Shown here piece after piece: positions 23,998 through 32,097 of a stretch of DNA of 37,945 nucleotides. The notes beneath the pieces are model-generated. The model had not been told where the DNA came from. It ran no database searches and saw nothing but the letters and a program-made list of their open reading frames with translations. The stretch is taken from the NCBI GenBank assembly GCA_944386165.1, contig CALXAA010000017.1:1-37945 (forward strand). Direction: 5' to 3'. How positions within the stretch are numbered: position 1 is the stretch's first letter; each line of letters starts with the position of its first letter. This stretch comes from an uncultured Clostridia bacterium (lineage in GTDB: Bacteria > Bacillota > Clostridia > TANB77 > CAG-508). The translations under genes were made by a program, and so were the position numbers.

Positions 23998-26244
23998 ATG
24001 AAATATAAAATATTCACCTTTATCATACTTTTATTTTTTGTTTTTATTTTTTTATCTAAACAAGAAATAGCTTCCACGAAATTAGAAGGAATAGATGCTT
24101 TCCCAGATAGTTACAAACCATATTTAAAAATATTAAAAGAAAAATATCCAAACTGGAATTTTATAGCTTTATATACAGGATTAGATTGGAATTATGTAAT
24201 AGATAATGAAAATATATTTGGAAAAAACCTTGTTCCCAAATCCTATAATGATAATTGGAAAAATACAAAAGAAGGAGAATATAATGTAGAAGTAGACAGT
24301 GGATGGGTAGATTCCTCAAGAAAAGCAGTAGAATATACAATGGATGCAAGGAATTTTTTAAATGAAATAAGAATGTTTCAATTTGAAGTCTTATCATATG
24401 ATGAAAAAACAAATAATTTAGATGGAATTGAAAAAATATTATATGGAACAGAATTTTACAATAAAATAGTAGAATATAAAAATTCATCTGGAAACAATAT
24501 AGTAACAAGTGATAAATATTCAGACTTAATACTTAAAGCAGGAAAAACCTCTAAAGTTAGCACATATCATTTAGCTTCAAGAATAAAACAAGAAGTAGGA
24601 CCATTTTTATCACATTCATCAATTAGTGGAACAGTAAGTGGATTTGAAGGATTATACAATTTCTATAATATAGGAGCCACAAGTTCATCAGAGCCAATGG
24701 GAGCTATAAAAAATGGACTACAATATGCAAAAGACGGAAAAGGAGCAAGTCAGGAAACAAAAAACAAATATTTAATACCATGGAACACAAAAGAAAGAGC
24801 AATAACAGGAGGAGCGATATTTATTGGAGCAAGTTATATAAATATAGGGCAAAATACAATTTATTTACAAAAATTTGATGTTAATGATGAAAAAGGCGGA
24901 GAATTATTTTGGCACCAATATATGACAAATGTATTGGCACCTTACAGCGAATCTAAATTAGTATATAATGGTTATAAAAATAGTGGAATTTTAAATTCTG
25001 GATTAACATTTATTATACCAGTTTATGAAAATATGCCAGAATTACCTGTGGAAAGCCCTAATATATTAGAAAGTGATTTCGCAAGTGACAATACAAAAAT
25101 GTATGCAAATGTTACAACAAAATTAAATGTTAGATCAGGTCCAGGTACTTCATATGAAATAATTACAACATTAGATAACAATGAACAAGTTAAAAGAATA
25201 GCAAAAGGGAAACAATCTGGAGAGCTTTGGGATAGAGTAATTTTAGAAAATGGAATTGTTGGATATGTTTTTCAAAGTTATTTAGAAAAGGTACCAGAAA
25301 TTCAAGTATCTGAAATAAAATTATCTCTTGATAAAACAACTATAAACAAAAACGAAAAAATAAAACTTAATGTAGAAATTTTACCTACAGAAGCGGAAAA
25401 CAAAAACTTAAAATTTAGTTCAAGTGATAATTCTATAGCAATAATAGATGAAGAAGGTTATATTTTAGGATTAAGTTCTGGAAAATGCACAATTACAGCC
25501 AAAGCAGAAAATAATGTTTCATCAAGTATAGAAATAAATGTATATAGTCCAGTAACAGACATAGGCATAGATACAACAAACTTAAATCTAGAAAAAGGAA
25601 AAACTTTTAAAATAAATGTTGTAATATATCCAGAAGATGCAACAAACAAAACAATTGAATTTACATCTAAAGACACAGATATAGCCACAATAGATAATGA
25701 TGGAAATATATATGCAAAAGAAATAGGAAATACAGAAATTATAGTAAAATCAGTAGATTCTAATATAGAAAAAAATATAAATTTACATGTAATTGAACCA
25801 ATAGGAGAAGACGAATTAAGTTTTGACAAAAGTTTATTAATTAATGGTAACGAAATCTCAGGACTAGATTATAAAAATAATACAGTAAAAAACATTAAAG
25901 AATTAATTACAACTAAATATGAAATAAAAATTTATAATTCAAAAAATGAAGAATTAAAAGACACAGACTTAATAGGAACAGGTAGCAAAATACAAATTAT
26001 AAAAGATAATAATATTCTACAAGAATACCAAATTATATTATATGGAGATGTTAATGGTGACGGAAAAATAAATAGTGTAGATTTATTAGTATTACAAAGA
26101 CATATATTAGAAATTGAAAAATTTGATGGAATATTTTTAAAAGCAGGAAACATTAACAAAAATGGTAAAAAGCCAAGTTCAGTTGATTTATTATTAATTC
26201 AAAGACATATATTAAACTTAAAAATAATAGAACAAAAAGGTTAA
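23998..26244 (+). CDS. Secreted N-acetylglucosaminidase with SH3, Ig-like and dockerin domains
   Basis: This 748-residue autolysin-type protein has a signal peptide (1 to about 26), an N-terminal region shared by clostridial glucosaminidases, and a glucosaminidase catalytic domain (about 100-320) with the likely catalytic Glu199 in SRIKQEVGPF. An SH3 type 3 domain (about 365-430; NVRSGPGTSYE), two BIG2 Ig-like domains (about 438-520 and 521-600) and a C-terminal dockerin (about 682-745) follow. The first dockerin loop DVNGDGKINSVD is canonical; the second (NINKNGKKPSSVD) has Asn for Asp and one extra residue. It hydrolyses glycan strands of peptidoglycan. AAGGAG precedes the ATG. Confidence 0.9.
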   Translation: MKYKIFTFIILLFFVFIFLSKQEIASTKLEGIDAFPDSYKPYLKILKEKYPNWNFIALYTGLDWNYVIDNENIFGKNLVPKSYNDNWKNTKEGEYNVEVDSGWVDSSRKAVEYTMDARNFLNEIRMFQFEVLSYDEKTNNLDGIEKILYGTEFYNKIVEYKNSSGNNIVTSDKYSDLILKAGKTSKVSTYHLASRIKQEVGPFLSHSSISGTVSGFEGLYNFYNIGATSSSEPMGAIKNGLQYAKDGKGASQETKNKYLIPWNTKERAITGGAIFIGASYINIGQNTIYLQKFDVNDEKGGELFWHQYMTNVLAPYSESKLVYNGYKNSGILNSGLTFIIPVYENMPELPVESPNILESDFASDNTKMYANVTTKLNVRSGPGTSYEIITTLDNNEQVKRIAKGKQSGELWDRVILENGIVGYVFQSYLEKVPEIQVSEIKLSLDKTTINKNEKIKLNVEILPTEAENKNLKFSSSDNSIAIIDEEGYILGLSSGKCTITAKAENNVSSSIEINVYSPVTDIGIDTTNLNLEKGKTFKINVVIYPEDATNKTIEFTSKDTDIATIDNDGNIYAKEIGNTEIIVKSVDSNIEKNINLHVIEPIGEDELSFDKSLLINGNEISGLDYKNNTVKNIKELITTKYEIKIYNSKNEELKDTDLIGTGSKIQIIKDNNILQEYQIILYGDVNGDGKINSVDLLVLQRHILEIEKFDGIFLKAGNINKNGKKPSSVDLLLIQRHILNLKIIEQKG

Positions 26245-26277
26245 GAACTAAAGGCTTAGAAAGGAAATTTATAAAAA

Positions 26278-27528
26278 ATGAAAAAAACTTTTCTATTAAT
26301 TATTGTACTAAGTGCAATTATAATGTTCCCCAATATATCTAAAGCTGAAACAAATATAGAACTAAAAACAAATAATACAAAAATAAATTTAGAAGAAGAA
26401 TTCACTATAGGTATTACTGTAAATGGAGACAAAATTTCTGCAACAGATTTAGAAATATATTTTGACTCAGAAAAGCTAGAATATATATCAGGACCAAACA
26501 ACTCAAATTATATAGATGGAAGAATTTTATATACATGGTATGAAGAAAATACAAATGAAATAACAAACTTTAATTTAGGGGACTTTACATTTAAGCCAAA
26601 GCAAAATGGAAAAACAATTATATCTATAAAAGGAAATTCATATGATAATTCAGGAAATATAAGAAAAACAAATTTTAAAGAATTAGAAATACAAATAGGA
26701 GAAGAAGAAACAAAAAATTTAATAAATGAAGAAGAAATCGGAACAAATACAGACGAAAATAATGCTTATTTAAAAATTATGAGAACAAATCAAGAAGGAA
26801 TTATTCCAAATTTTAATAAAGAAATTTTTGAATATTATATAACAACTATTGAAGATATTGAAAAATTAGAAATAACAGCAATTCCAGAAAATAATAATTC
26901 TAAAGTTGAAATAATAGGAAATGATAATTTTGTGCAAGGAGAAAATGTAGTACAAATAAAAGTAACCTCACAAAATGGGCAAAACACAAACACTTACAAA
27001 ATTTATATTACAAAAACTAATGATTTAGAAAAAGCTAACACCAATTTAGAAACATTAGCTGTAGAAAATACTTTTTTATATCCAAGTTTTGACACAACAA
27101 TTACAGAATACAAAATAGAAGTAAGCAAAGATACAGAAAATTTAAATATTTTAGCTATACCTGAAGATGAAAAAGCAAAAGTTACAATAGAAGGAAATAC
27201 AAATATAAAAATAGGAGATAATCCAATTTTAATAAATGTTTTAGCAGAAGATGGGGTAACATATAGAAAATATAAAATTATAGCACATAAGAGAAATGAA
27301 GAAGAAGAGCAACAATATGAAGAACAAGAAAAAATAGAAGCAGAAGAACTAGCAGTAATATTAAATGAAAAAGGATTAGAAGAAGTAGTAGAACAAAATA
27401 CAAATGAAATTAATGAAGAAAATAATGAATCTAATACAAAATTAAATAAATTAATTATTATAAGTTTATTGATAATACTTTTACTAATAATTATTATAAA
27501 AATTATTAAAAATAAAAAACAAAAATAA
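26278..27528 (+). CDS. Membrane-tailed cohesin protein with cadherin-like domains
   Basis: This 416-residue protein has a signal peptide (1-23, ending SKA) and a cohesin-like domain (about 25-140; FTIGITVNG, DLEIYFDSEKLEYIS, LGDFTFKPKQNG). Two cadherin-like beta-sandwich domains (PF12733 type, about 160-245 and 250-340), a Glu-rich stretch, and a C-terminal membrane helix (about 388-409) with a Lys tail follow. It has no LPxTG motif, so it should be held by the membrane rather than by the sortase. As a second cohesin beside the dockerin-bearing glucosaminidase it is a second possible docking site. It is the last gene of the operon. Confidence 0.82.
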   Translation: MKKTFLLIIVLSAIIMFPNISKAETNIELKTNNTKINLEEEFTIGITVNGDKISATDLEIYFDSEKLEYISGPNNSNYIDGRILYTWYEENTNEITNFNLGDFTFKPKQNGKTIISIKGNSYDNSGNIRKTNFKELEIQIGEEETKNLINEEEIGTNTDENNAYLKIMRTNQEGIIPNFNKEIFEYYITTIEDIEKLEITAIPENNNSKVEIIGNDNFVQGENVVQIKVTSQNGQNTNTYKIYITKTNDLEKANTNLETLAVENTFLYPSFDTTITEYKIEVSKDTENLNILAIPEDEKAKVTIEGNTNIKIGDNPILINVLAEDGVTYRKYKIIAHKRNEEEEQQYEEQEKIEAEELAVILNEKGLEEVVEQNTNEINEENNESNTKLNKLIIISLLIILLLIIIIKIIKNKKQK

Positions 27529-27537
27529 TAAAAAAAG

Positions 27538-27571
27538 AGCATTTGCTAAATTATAGCAAGTGCTTTATTTT
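27538..27571. terminator. Bidirectional terminator at the chromosome/element edge
   Basis: AGCATTTGCTA (27538-27548) pairs with TAGCAAGTGCT (27554-27564) with one G-U pair. T-rich sequence follows on the plus strand, and on the minus strand there is an even longer T tract. On the minus strand it lies just after the tRNA-like 3' end, as the terminator of a tRNA gene would. Confidence 0.8.
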
Positions 27572-27588
27572 GGTTGCGGGAGATGGAT
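27571..27588 (-). other. Putative attachment site: 3' end of an initiator tRNA
   Basis: Read on the minus strand the sequence is ATCCATCTCCCGCAACCA. TCCCGCA followed by A and CCA is the 3' acceptor strand of bacterial tRNA-fMet, and CCATC fits the 3' side of its T stem. The remaining 5' part of a tRNA is absent: no TGCGGGA-like partner and no T-stem partner lie at higher coordinates. The simplest reading is the att remnant left by an element inserted in the tRNA's 3' end. Confidence 0.55.
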
Positions 27589-27689
27589 AAGAAGATTGAT
27601 ATTTCAACACTTTGAAGTGTTAGTCTGACGGCTACCCTGACGATAGACCAAAAAAAATTGAGAGAAAATGAGAAAATTTGAAAATTTTT

Positions 27690-27742
27690 AATAAGAGTTT
27701 TTTATTGAAATATCAATGAAAACTCTTATTTTTAGTTTTTTT
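27690..27742 (+). terminator. Terminator-like hairpin in the element leader
   Basis: AATAAGAGTTTT (27690-27701) is exactly complementary to 27719-27730, followed by T-rich sequence. Its loop (27705-27717) is also exactly complementary to 27595-27607, so two exclusive folds are possible. Confidence 0.7.
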
Positions 27743-27792
27743 ATCAAATTAAAATAAAAATTGTTTGAAATTCAATTTTTATTAAAGGGTTT

Positions 27793-27875
27793 CCAAAGGG
27801 ATTTTATCCCTTGGCACACGACAACTTTTTTATAAGTTGTCTAGTGTGTTAGTCAACTTTTGAAATTTGTTGACT
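27793..27875 (+). other. oriT: Origin of transfer (oriT), pMV158/MobV type
   Basis: An inverted repeat ACAACTT (27821-27827) and AAGTTGT (27834-27840), extended by CACAC and GTGTG outside it, leads into TAGTGTG/TTA at 27842-27851. This is the nick-site pattern of MobV relaxases such as pMV158 MobM, with the predicted nick between 27848 and 27849. A second inverted repeat (AGTCAAC 27851-27857, GTTGACT 27869-27875) follows, and a smaller stem (27793-27814) precedes. The MobV gene starts 144 bases after the nick, the usual arrangement. Confidence 0.85.
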
Positions 27876-27992
27876 TAAAGATAATTTTGCAAAGCAACAT
27901 TATCAAGCAAATCGAAGGAGCAAATTAAAATTTATGTTTTTAGTATAAATTATGATTGCGACTGAGATGTAGCTTGAGAAAGGAGATTATGT

Positions 27993-29033
27993 ATGAGTTA
28001 TGCAATTATAAGAAATGAAAAATATACAAAAGATGAAATGAATCAATTAGCTCCACATAATGAAAGATATAAAAAGAAATATTCAAACAAAAACATAGAC
28101 TTGTCAAAGACAAGTCAAAACTATCATTTAAAAAGACCAATAGAAAACACATATTATAAAGAATATAAGAGATTAATTAAACAAAATAATTTATACGAAG
28201 GACAAATACATAAAAATAGTATATATGCTTGTGAAATGATATTAACATCTGATTCATCATTTTTCGACAAAATAGGACAAGAAGAAACAAAAAGATACTT
28301 TAAAGAATGTTATAACTTTGTATCTAATTATCAAGGATTAGGAGAAGAAAATATAATATCAGCAGTTGTACATTTAGATGAGGAAAGTCCACACATGCAT
28401 TTAGTATATATTCCAGTAATTAATTCTTTTGATAGGGTAGGTAATCCTATTAGGAAAGTTAATTCAAGAGAATTTTGGAAAGGTAAAAGTAGTTATAAAA
28501 AGTTACAAGATGAATTTCATAAATATATAACTATTAAAGGATTTGATTTAGAAAGAGGAAAAGAAAATACTGATAGAAAACATTTAGATACAGATAATAT
28601 GAAAAATCTTACAAATTTTTATGATACAAAGACTCTAAAATCTGATTTAAGACAAGTTAAAAATGAAACGATAAGTTATTCAGATGTTTTAGATTTTTAC
28701 AAATATGAAGATTTTACAAAGAATAACGTAGATAGAAAACTAATTCTTCCTATGATTAAATATAATGAAAAATTAGTAAGACAAAATAATAATTTATTAA
28801 TTGAATTATCCAAAGTTAAAAACGTTAGAAAATATTACTATGATTTAGAACAACAATTTTTAACAAATGAAAAAGAATTAAAAGATTTAGAGACTAAATT
28901 AAGAGGCAAGGATATTGAACTTAATGCGTGTTATGATGTTATTAAAGACCTGCTCCAAAAAAATGAAAAAATGCAAAAGATATTAAAAGAAAAATTAGGT
29001 ATAGATTTTGATAAAGAAAAGAATAAAATATAA
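27993..29033 (+). CDS. MobV family relaxase (Mob/Pre)
   Basis: This 346-residue relaxase nicks the oriT just upstream and carries the strand to the recipient. Motif I contains PHNERY with His22 at the position of the catalytic histidine of MobM; SNKNIDLSKTSQNYHL matches the second conserved box; the metal-binding motif HLDEESPHMHL lies at 127-137. The C-terminal third (about 255-345) is charged and helical, probably a coiled coil for dimerisation or membrane contact. AAAGGAG lies seven bases before the ATG. No conjugation-pore genes are present, so transfer needs a helper. A terminator follows. Confidence 0.95.
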   Translation: MSYAIIRNEKYTKDEMNQLAPHNERYKKKYSNKNIDLSKTSQNYHLKRPIENTYYKEYKRLIKQNNLYEGQIHKNSIYACEMILTSDSSFFDKIGQEETKRYFKECYNFVSNYQGLGEENIISAVVHLDEESPHMHLVYIPVINSFDRVGNPIRKVNSREFWKGKSSYKKLQDEFHKYITIKGFDLERGKENTDRKHLDTDNMKNLTNFYDTKTLKSDLRQVKNETISYSDVLDFYKYEDFTKNNVDRKLILPMIKYNEKLVRQNNNLLIELSKVKNVRKYYYDLEQQFLTNEKELKDLETKLRGKDIELNACYDVIKDLLQKNEKMQKILKEKLGIDFDKEKNKI

Positions 29034-29057
29034 CCATTAAAATATAAGGATTTTAAA

Positions 29058-29091
29058 AAATTGGTAGCAAACTAAAGCTATCAATTTTTTT
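29058..29091 (+). terminator. Terminator of the relaxase gene
   Basis: AAATTGGTAGC (29058-29068) pairs with GCTATCAATTT (29077-29087) with one G-U pair, followed by T to 29091. It separates the relaxase from the defence cassette. The remaining bases to 29224 hold a small palindrome (GCAAATTA/TAATTTGC) and no gene. Confidence 0.8.
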
Positions 29092-29224
29092 ATCTTTAAT
29101 TTCTATATAAAAATAGCCACTTGTAAGTTGTAAGCCTTGCAAATTAATAATTTGCGCTTTAAATTTTATAAAATTTATGATAGAATAAAGTCAATATTTG
29201 GAAAGAGTTAATAAAAGGTGAAAA

Positions 29225-32086
29225 ATGAAACAATTAACAGATTATCATGCAAAATATTTAGCATACGAATTAACTAAAAAAAGTTCTTCAAATAGTATAG
29301 AAAAACTTATACATGTATTATCAGATGCAAAAGTAGAACCTAAGCCTCATCAAATTGAAGCTTCTCTGTTTGCATTTAAATCTCCTTTGTCAAAAGGCGC
29401 TATTTTAGCAGATGAAGTTGGATTAGGAAAAACTATTGAAGCCGGTATTGTTATTTCTCAAAAATGGGCAGAAAACAAAAAAAGAATGCTTATTATTGTT
29501 CCTGCTACTTTAAGAAAGCAATGGTACGAAGAATTAAAAGAAAAATTCTATCTTGATTCTATGATATTAGAGGCAAAATTATTTAATGATGAAATATCAA
29601 AAGGCAACTTTAATCCTTTTATTCAAGATAAAATAATAATATGCTCATATAACTTTGTCAGCAATAAAGAAGCATATGTAAAAAATGTTAATTGGGATCT
29701 AGTTATTATTGATGAAGCCCATAGATTAAGAAATGTTTATAAAACAACTAATAAAATCTCTAGAAAAATAAAAAGTGCTATAGAGAACTCACCTAAAATA
29801 TTATTAACGGCTACTCCATTACAAAACTCTTTATTAGAGTTATATGGATTAACAAGTATTATAGACGATTATATATTTGGTGATTTAAAAAGTTTTAAAA
29901 GTCAATTTACAAGATTGGATGATAATGATGAATATTTATATAATGACCTAAAGCAAAGAATAGCACCTATATGTAAAAGAACTTTAAGAAAACAAGTTTT
30001 AGAGTATATTAATTATACTAATAGATTATCTATAACTCAGGAATTCTATCCTTCAGATGAAGAACAAGAATTATATGATAAAATTACATTATATTTGCAA
30101 AGAGATGATTTAAAAGCATTACCACCAAGTCAAAGATGGTTAATGACTTTAATATTAAGAAAACTATTAGCATCTTCAAGCTTTGCTATAGCAGGAACAT
30201 TAAGAGGATTGGTAAATAAATTAAATAAGATATTAAGTACTTCTAAAATTCTTAAAGATGAAGAATATGCAGATGCTTTTTCTGATTATTCTGAATATGA
30301 AGAATTAAAAGATGAAGAAGAATTTGATGAAAATAAAGAAATCATATTAACTGAAAATGATGTTGAATTAATAAGAAGAGAAATTGCTGAGCTAACCGAA
30401 TATGCAAAACTTGCTGAATCAATTAAGCAAAATGCCAAAGGTCAAGTTTTACTTACTGCACTTAATAAAGGTTTTGAAGAAATGAAAAGACTTGGTGCGT
30501 CAGAAAAAGCTCTTATTTTTACTGAATCAACAAGAACGCAAGAATATATATATTCAATTTTACAAAACACTGAATATAAAGATAGTATAGTGTTCTTTAA
30601 TGGAAGTAATAACGATGCATTATCTAAGAAAATATATAGTGAGTGGTTATTAAAACATAAAGGTGAATCAATAATTACAGGTTCTAAAACTGCTGATAAA
30701 AGGTCTGCCCTAATAGAATATTTTAAAAATAATGCAAAAATTATGATAGCAACGGAGGCTGCTGCTGAAGGTGTTAATTTACAATTCTGTTCTATGGTAG
30801 TTAATTATGATTTACCTTGGAATCCACAAAGAGTTGAACAAAGAATTGGTAGATGCCATAGATACGGACAAAAATTTGATGTAGTTGTAATTAACTTCTT
30901 GAATAAAAGAAATCAAGCTGACCAAAGAGTATATGAATTACTCAAAGAGAAGTTTAAACTATTTGATGGCGTTTTTGGTGCAAGTGATGAAGTCCTTGGA
31001 AGTATTGAAACTGGAGTTGATTTTGAAAGAAGAATAAATGAAATATATCAAAATTGCAGAAGACCAGAAGAAATAAAACAAGCTTTTGATGATTTACAAA
31101 AAGAATTAGAAGAAAAAATAGATTCTAAAATGAAATTAACTACTCAAAAGTTATTTGAGAACTTTGATGAAGAAGTAATCGAAAAATTGAAGATTAGTCA
31201 AAATACAAGTAAAGAGTATTTAAATAAATTTGAAAGGGAATTACTATTATTAACTAAATATAAGCTAAATTATAATTATGCGAAATTTGATAGTGATACA
31301 ACATTTGAGTTACTAAAACAACCATATAAAAATATTAAAACAGGAATCTATGAATATAAATCTAATAATATAAATAGCGAAAATTATAGAGTTGGTCACC
31401 CACTTGCTCAAAATATTATAAATGATTATAAAGAAAAACAATTAGAAAGTGTAGAAATAGTATTTGATTATTCTAATTCTAATCAGAATATTGAAAAAGT
31501 AAAACCTTATATTGGTAAAACCGGAGAGATATCTTTAAACAACGTAGATATTGAAACTTTTGAAAAAGAAAACTTTTTAATATTCTCCGGTATAGATGAA
31601 AATGGAAATTATTTAGACGATGATACTTGTAGAAAAATATTTAATATTAATAATGTTAAAATTAATAATAATTGTAAAATAGAAAGCAAAGAAAAACTTA
31701 AAGAAACATTTGACATACAATTTAATAATGTTTTAGATAAATTATTAGAAAGGAATAATACTTTCTTTGACTCTGAAATGGATAAACTTGAAAAATGGGC
31801 TGAAGATGTTAAAAAGAGTATTGAATTAGAATTAAGAAACTTAGATATGGATATTAAATTTAAAAAAGCTGAAGCTAGAAAAATGCTAAAGTTAGAAGAT
31901 AAACTTAATATGCAAAAAGAAATAAAAGAATTGGAAAAAAAGAGAAACAATTTAAGATTCAATTTGTTTGAAGAACAAGACAAAGTTGATGAAAAAAAAG
32001 AAAAACTAATTGAAGATATAGAAAATAAGATGAAACAGAAAATAGATATTGAAGAACTCTTCAGTATAAAATGGAAAATAGTTTAG
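29225..32086 (+). CDS. SNF2/RapA-like DEAH-box translocase
   Basis: This 953-residue SF2 protein has a SNF2-type ATPase core: LADEVGLGKT (61-70), IIDEAHRLR with DEAH at 163-166, TATPLQN, and motif VI RVEQRIGRCHRYGQ (536-549), which is close to RapA/HepA. The C-terminal half is not a known nuclease; residues about 830-945 are a long charged coiled coil. Proteins of this type appear as DrmD in DISARM and beside other restriction systems, where they are thought to move along DNA. The gene opens the four-gene cassette, 11 bp before mod. GAATTAAT-free spacing with AAAAGGTG just before the ATG gives the ribosome site. Confidence 0.88.
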   Translation: MKQLTDYHAKYLAYELTKKSSSNSIEKLIHVLSDAKVEPKPHQIEASLFAFKSPLSKGAILADEVGLGKTIEAGIVISQKWAENKKRMLIIVPATLRKQWYEELKEKFYLDSMILEAKLFNDEISKGNFNPFIQDKIIICSYNFVSNKEAYVKNVNWDLVIIDEAHRLRNVYKTTNKISRKIKSAIENSPKILLTATPLQNSLLELYGLTSIIDDYIFGDLKSFKSQFTRLDDNDEYLYNDLKQRIAPICKRTLRKQVLEYINYTNRLSITQEFYPSDEEQELYDKITLYLQRDDLKALPPSQRWLMTLILRKLLASSSFAIAGTLRGLVNKLNKILSTSKILKDEEYADAFSDYSEYEELKDEEEFDENKEIILTENDVELIRREIAELTEYAKLAESIKQNAKGQVLLTALNKGFEEMKRLGASEKALIFTESTRTQEYIYSILQNTEYKDSIVFFNGSNNDALSKKIYSEWLLKHKGESIITGSKTADKRSALIEYFKNNAKIMIATEAAAEGVNLQFCSMVVNYDLPWNPQRVEQRIGRCHRYGQKFDVVVINFLNKRNQADQRVYELLKEKFKLFDGVFGASDEVLGSIETGVDFERRINEIYQNCRRPEEIKQAFDDLQKELEEKIDSKMKLTTQKLFENFDEEVIEKLKISQNTSKEYLNKFERELLLLTKYKLNYNYAKFDSDTTFELLKQPYKNIKTGIYEYKSNNINSENYRVGHPLAQNIINDYKEKQLESVEIVFDYSNSNQNIEKVKPYIGKTGEISLNNVDIETFEKENFLIFSGIDENGNYLDDDTCRKIFNINNVKINNNCKIESKEKLKETFDIQFNNVLDKLLERNNTFFDSEMDKLEKWAEDVKKSIELELRNLDMDIKFKKAEARKMLKLEDKLNMQKEIKELEKKRNNLRFNLFEEQDKVDEKKEKLIEDIENKMKQKIDIEELFSIKWKIV

Positions 32087-32097
32087 GAGTGAATTAA

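Noticed and set aside
27003..27542. Minus-strand frame of 179 codons in the cohesin/cadherin-like gene
   Set aside because: It is antisense to a gene with signal peptide, domains and membrane tail, and has no ribosome site.
27571..27650. A complete tRNA on the minus strand
   Set aside because: Only the 3' acceptor and half of the T arm fit; the 5' acceptor partner, T-stem partner and a valid anticodon loop are absent.
27620..27680. Hammerhead ribozyme, because CTGACGA fits the CUGANGA core
   Set aside because: The following bases do not form stem II and no GAAA is placed correctly.
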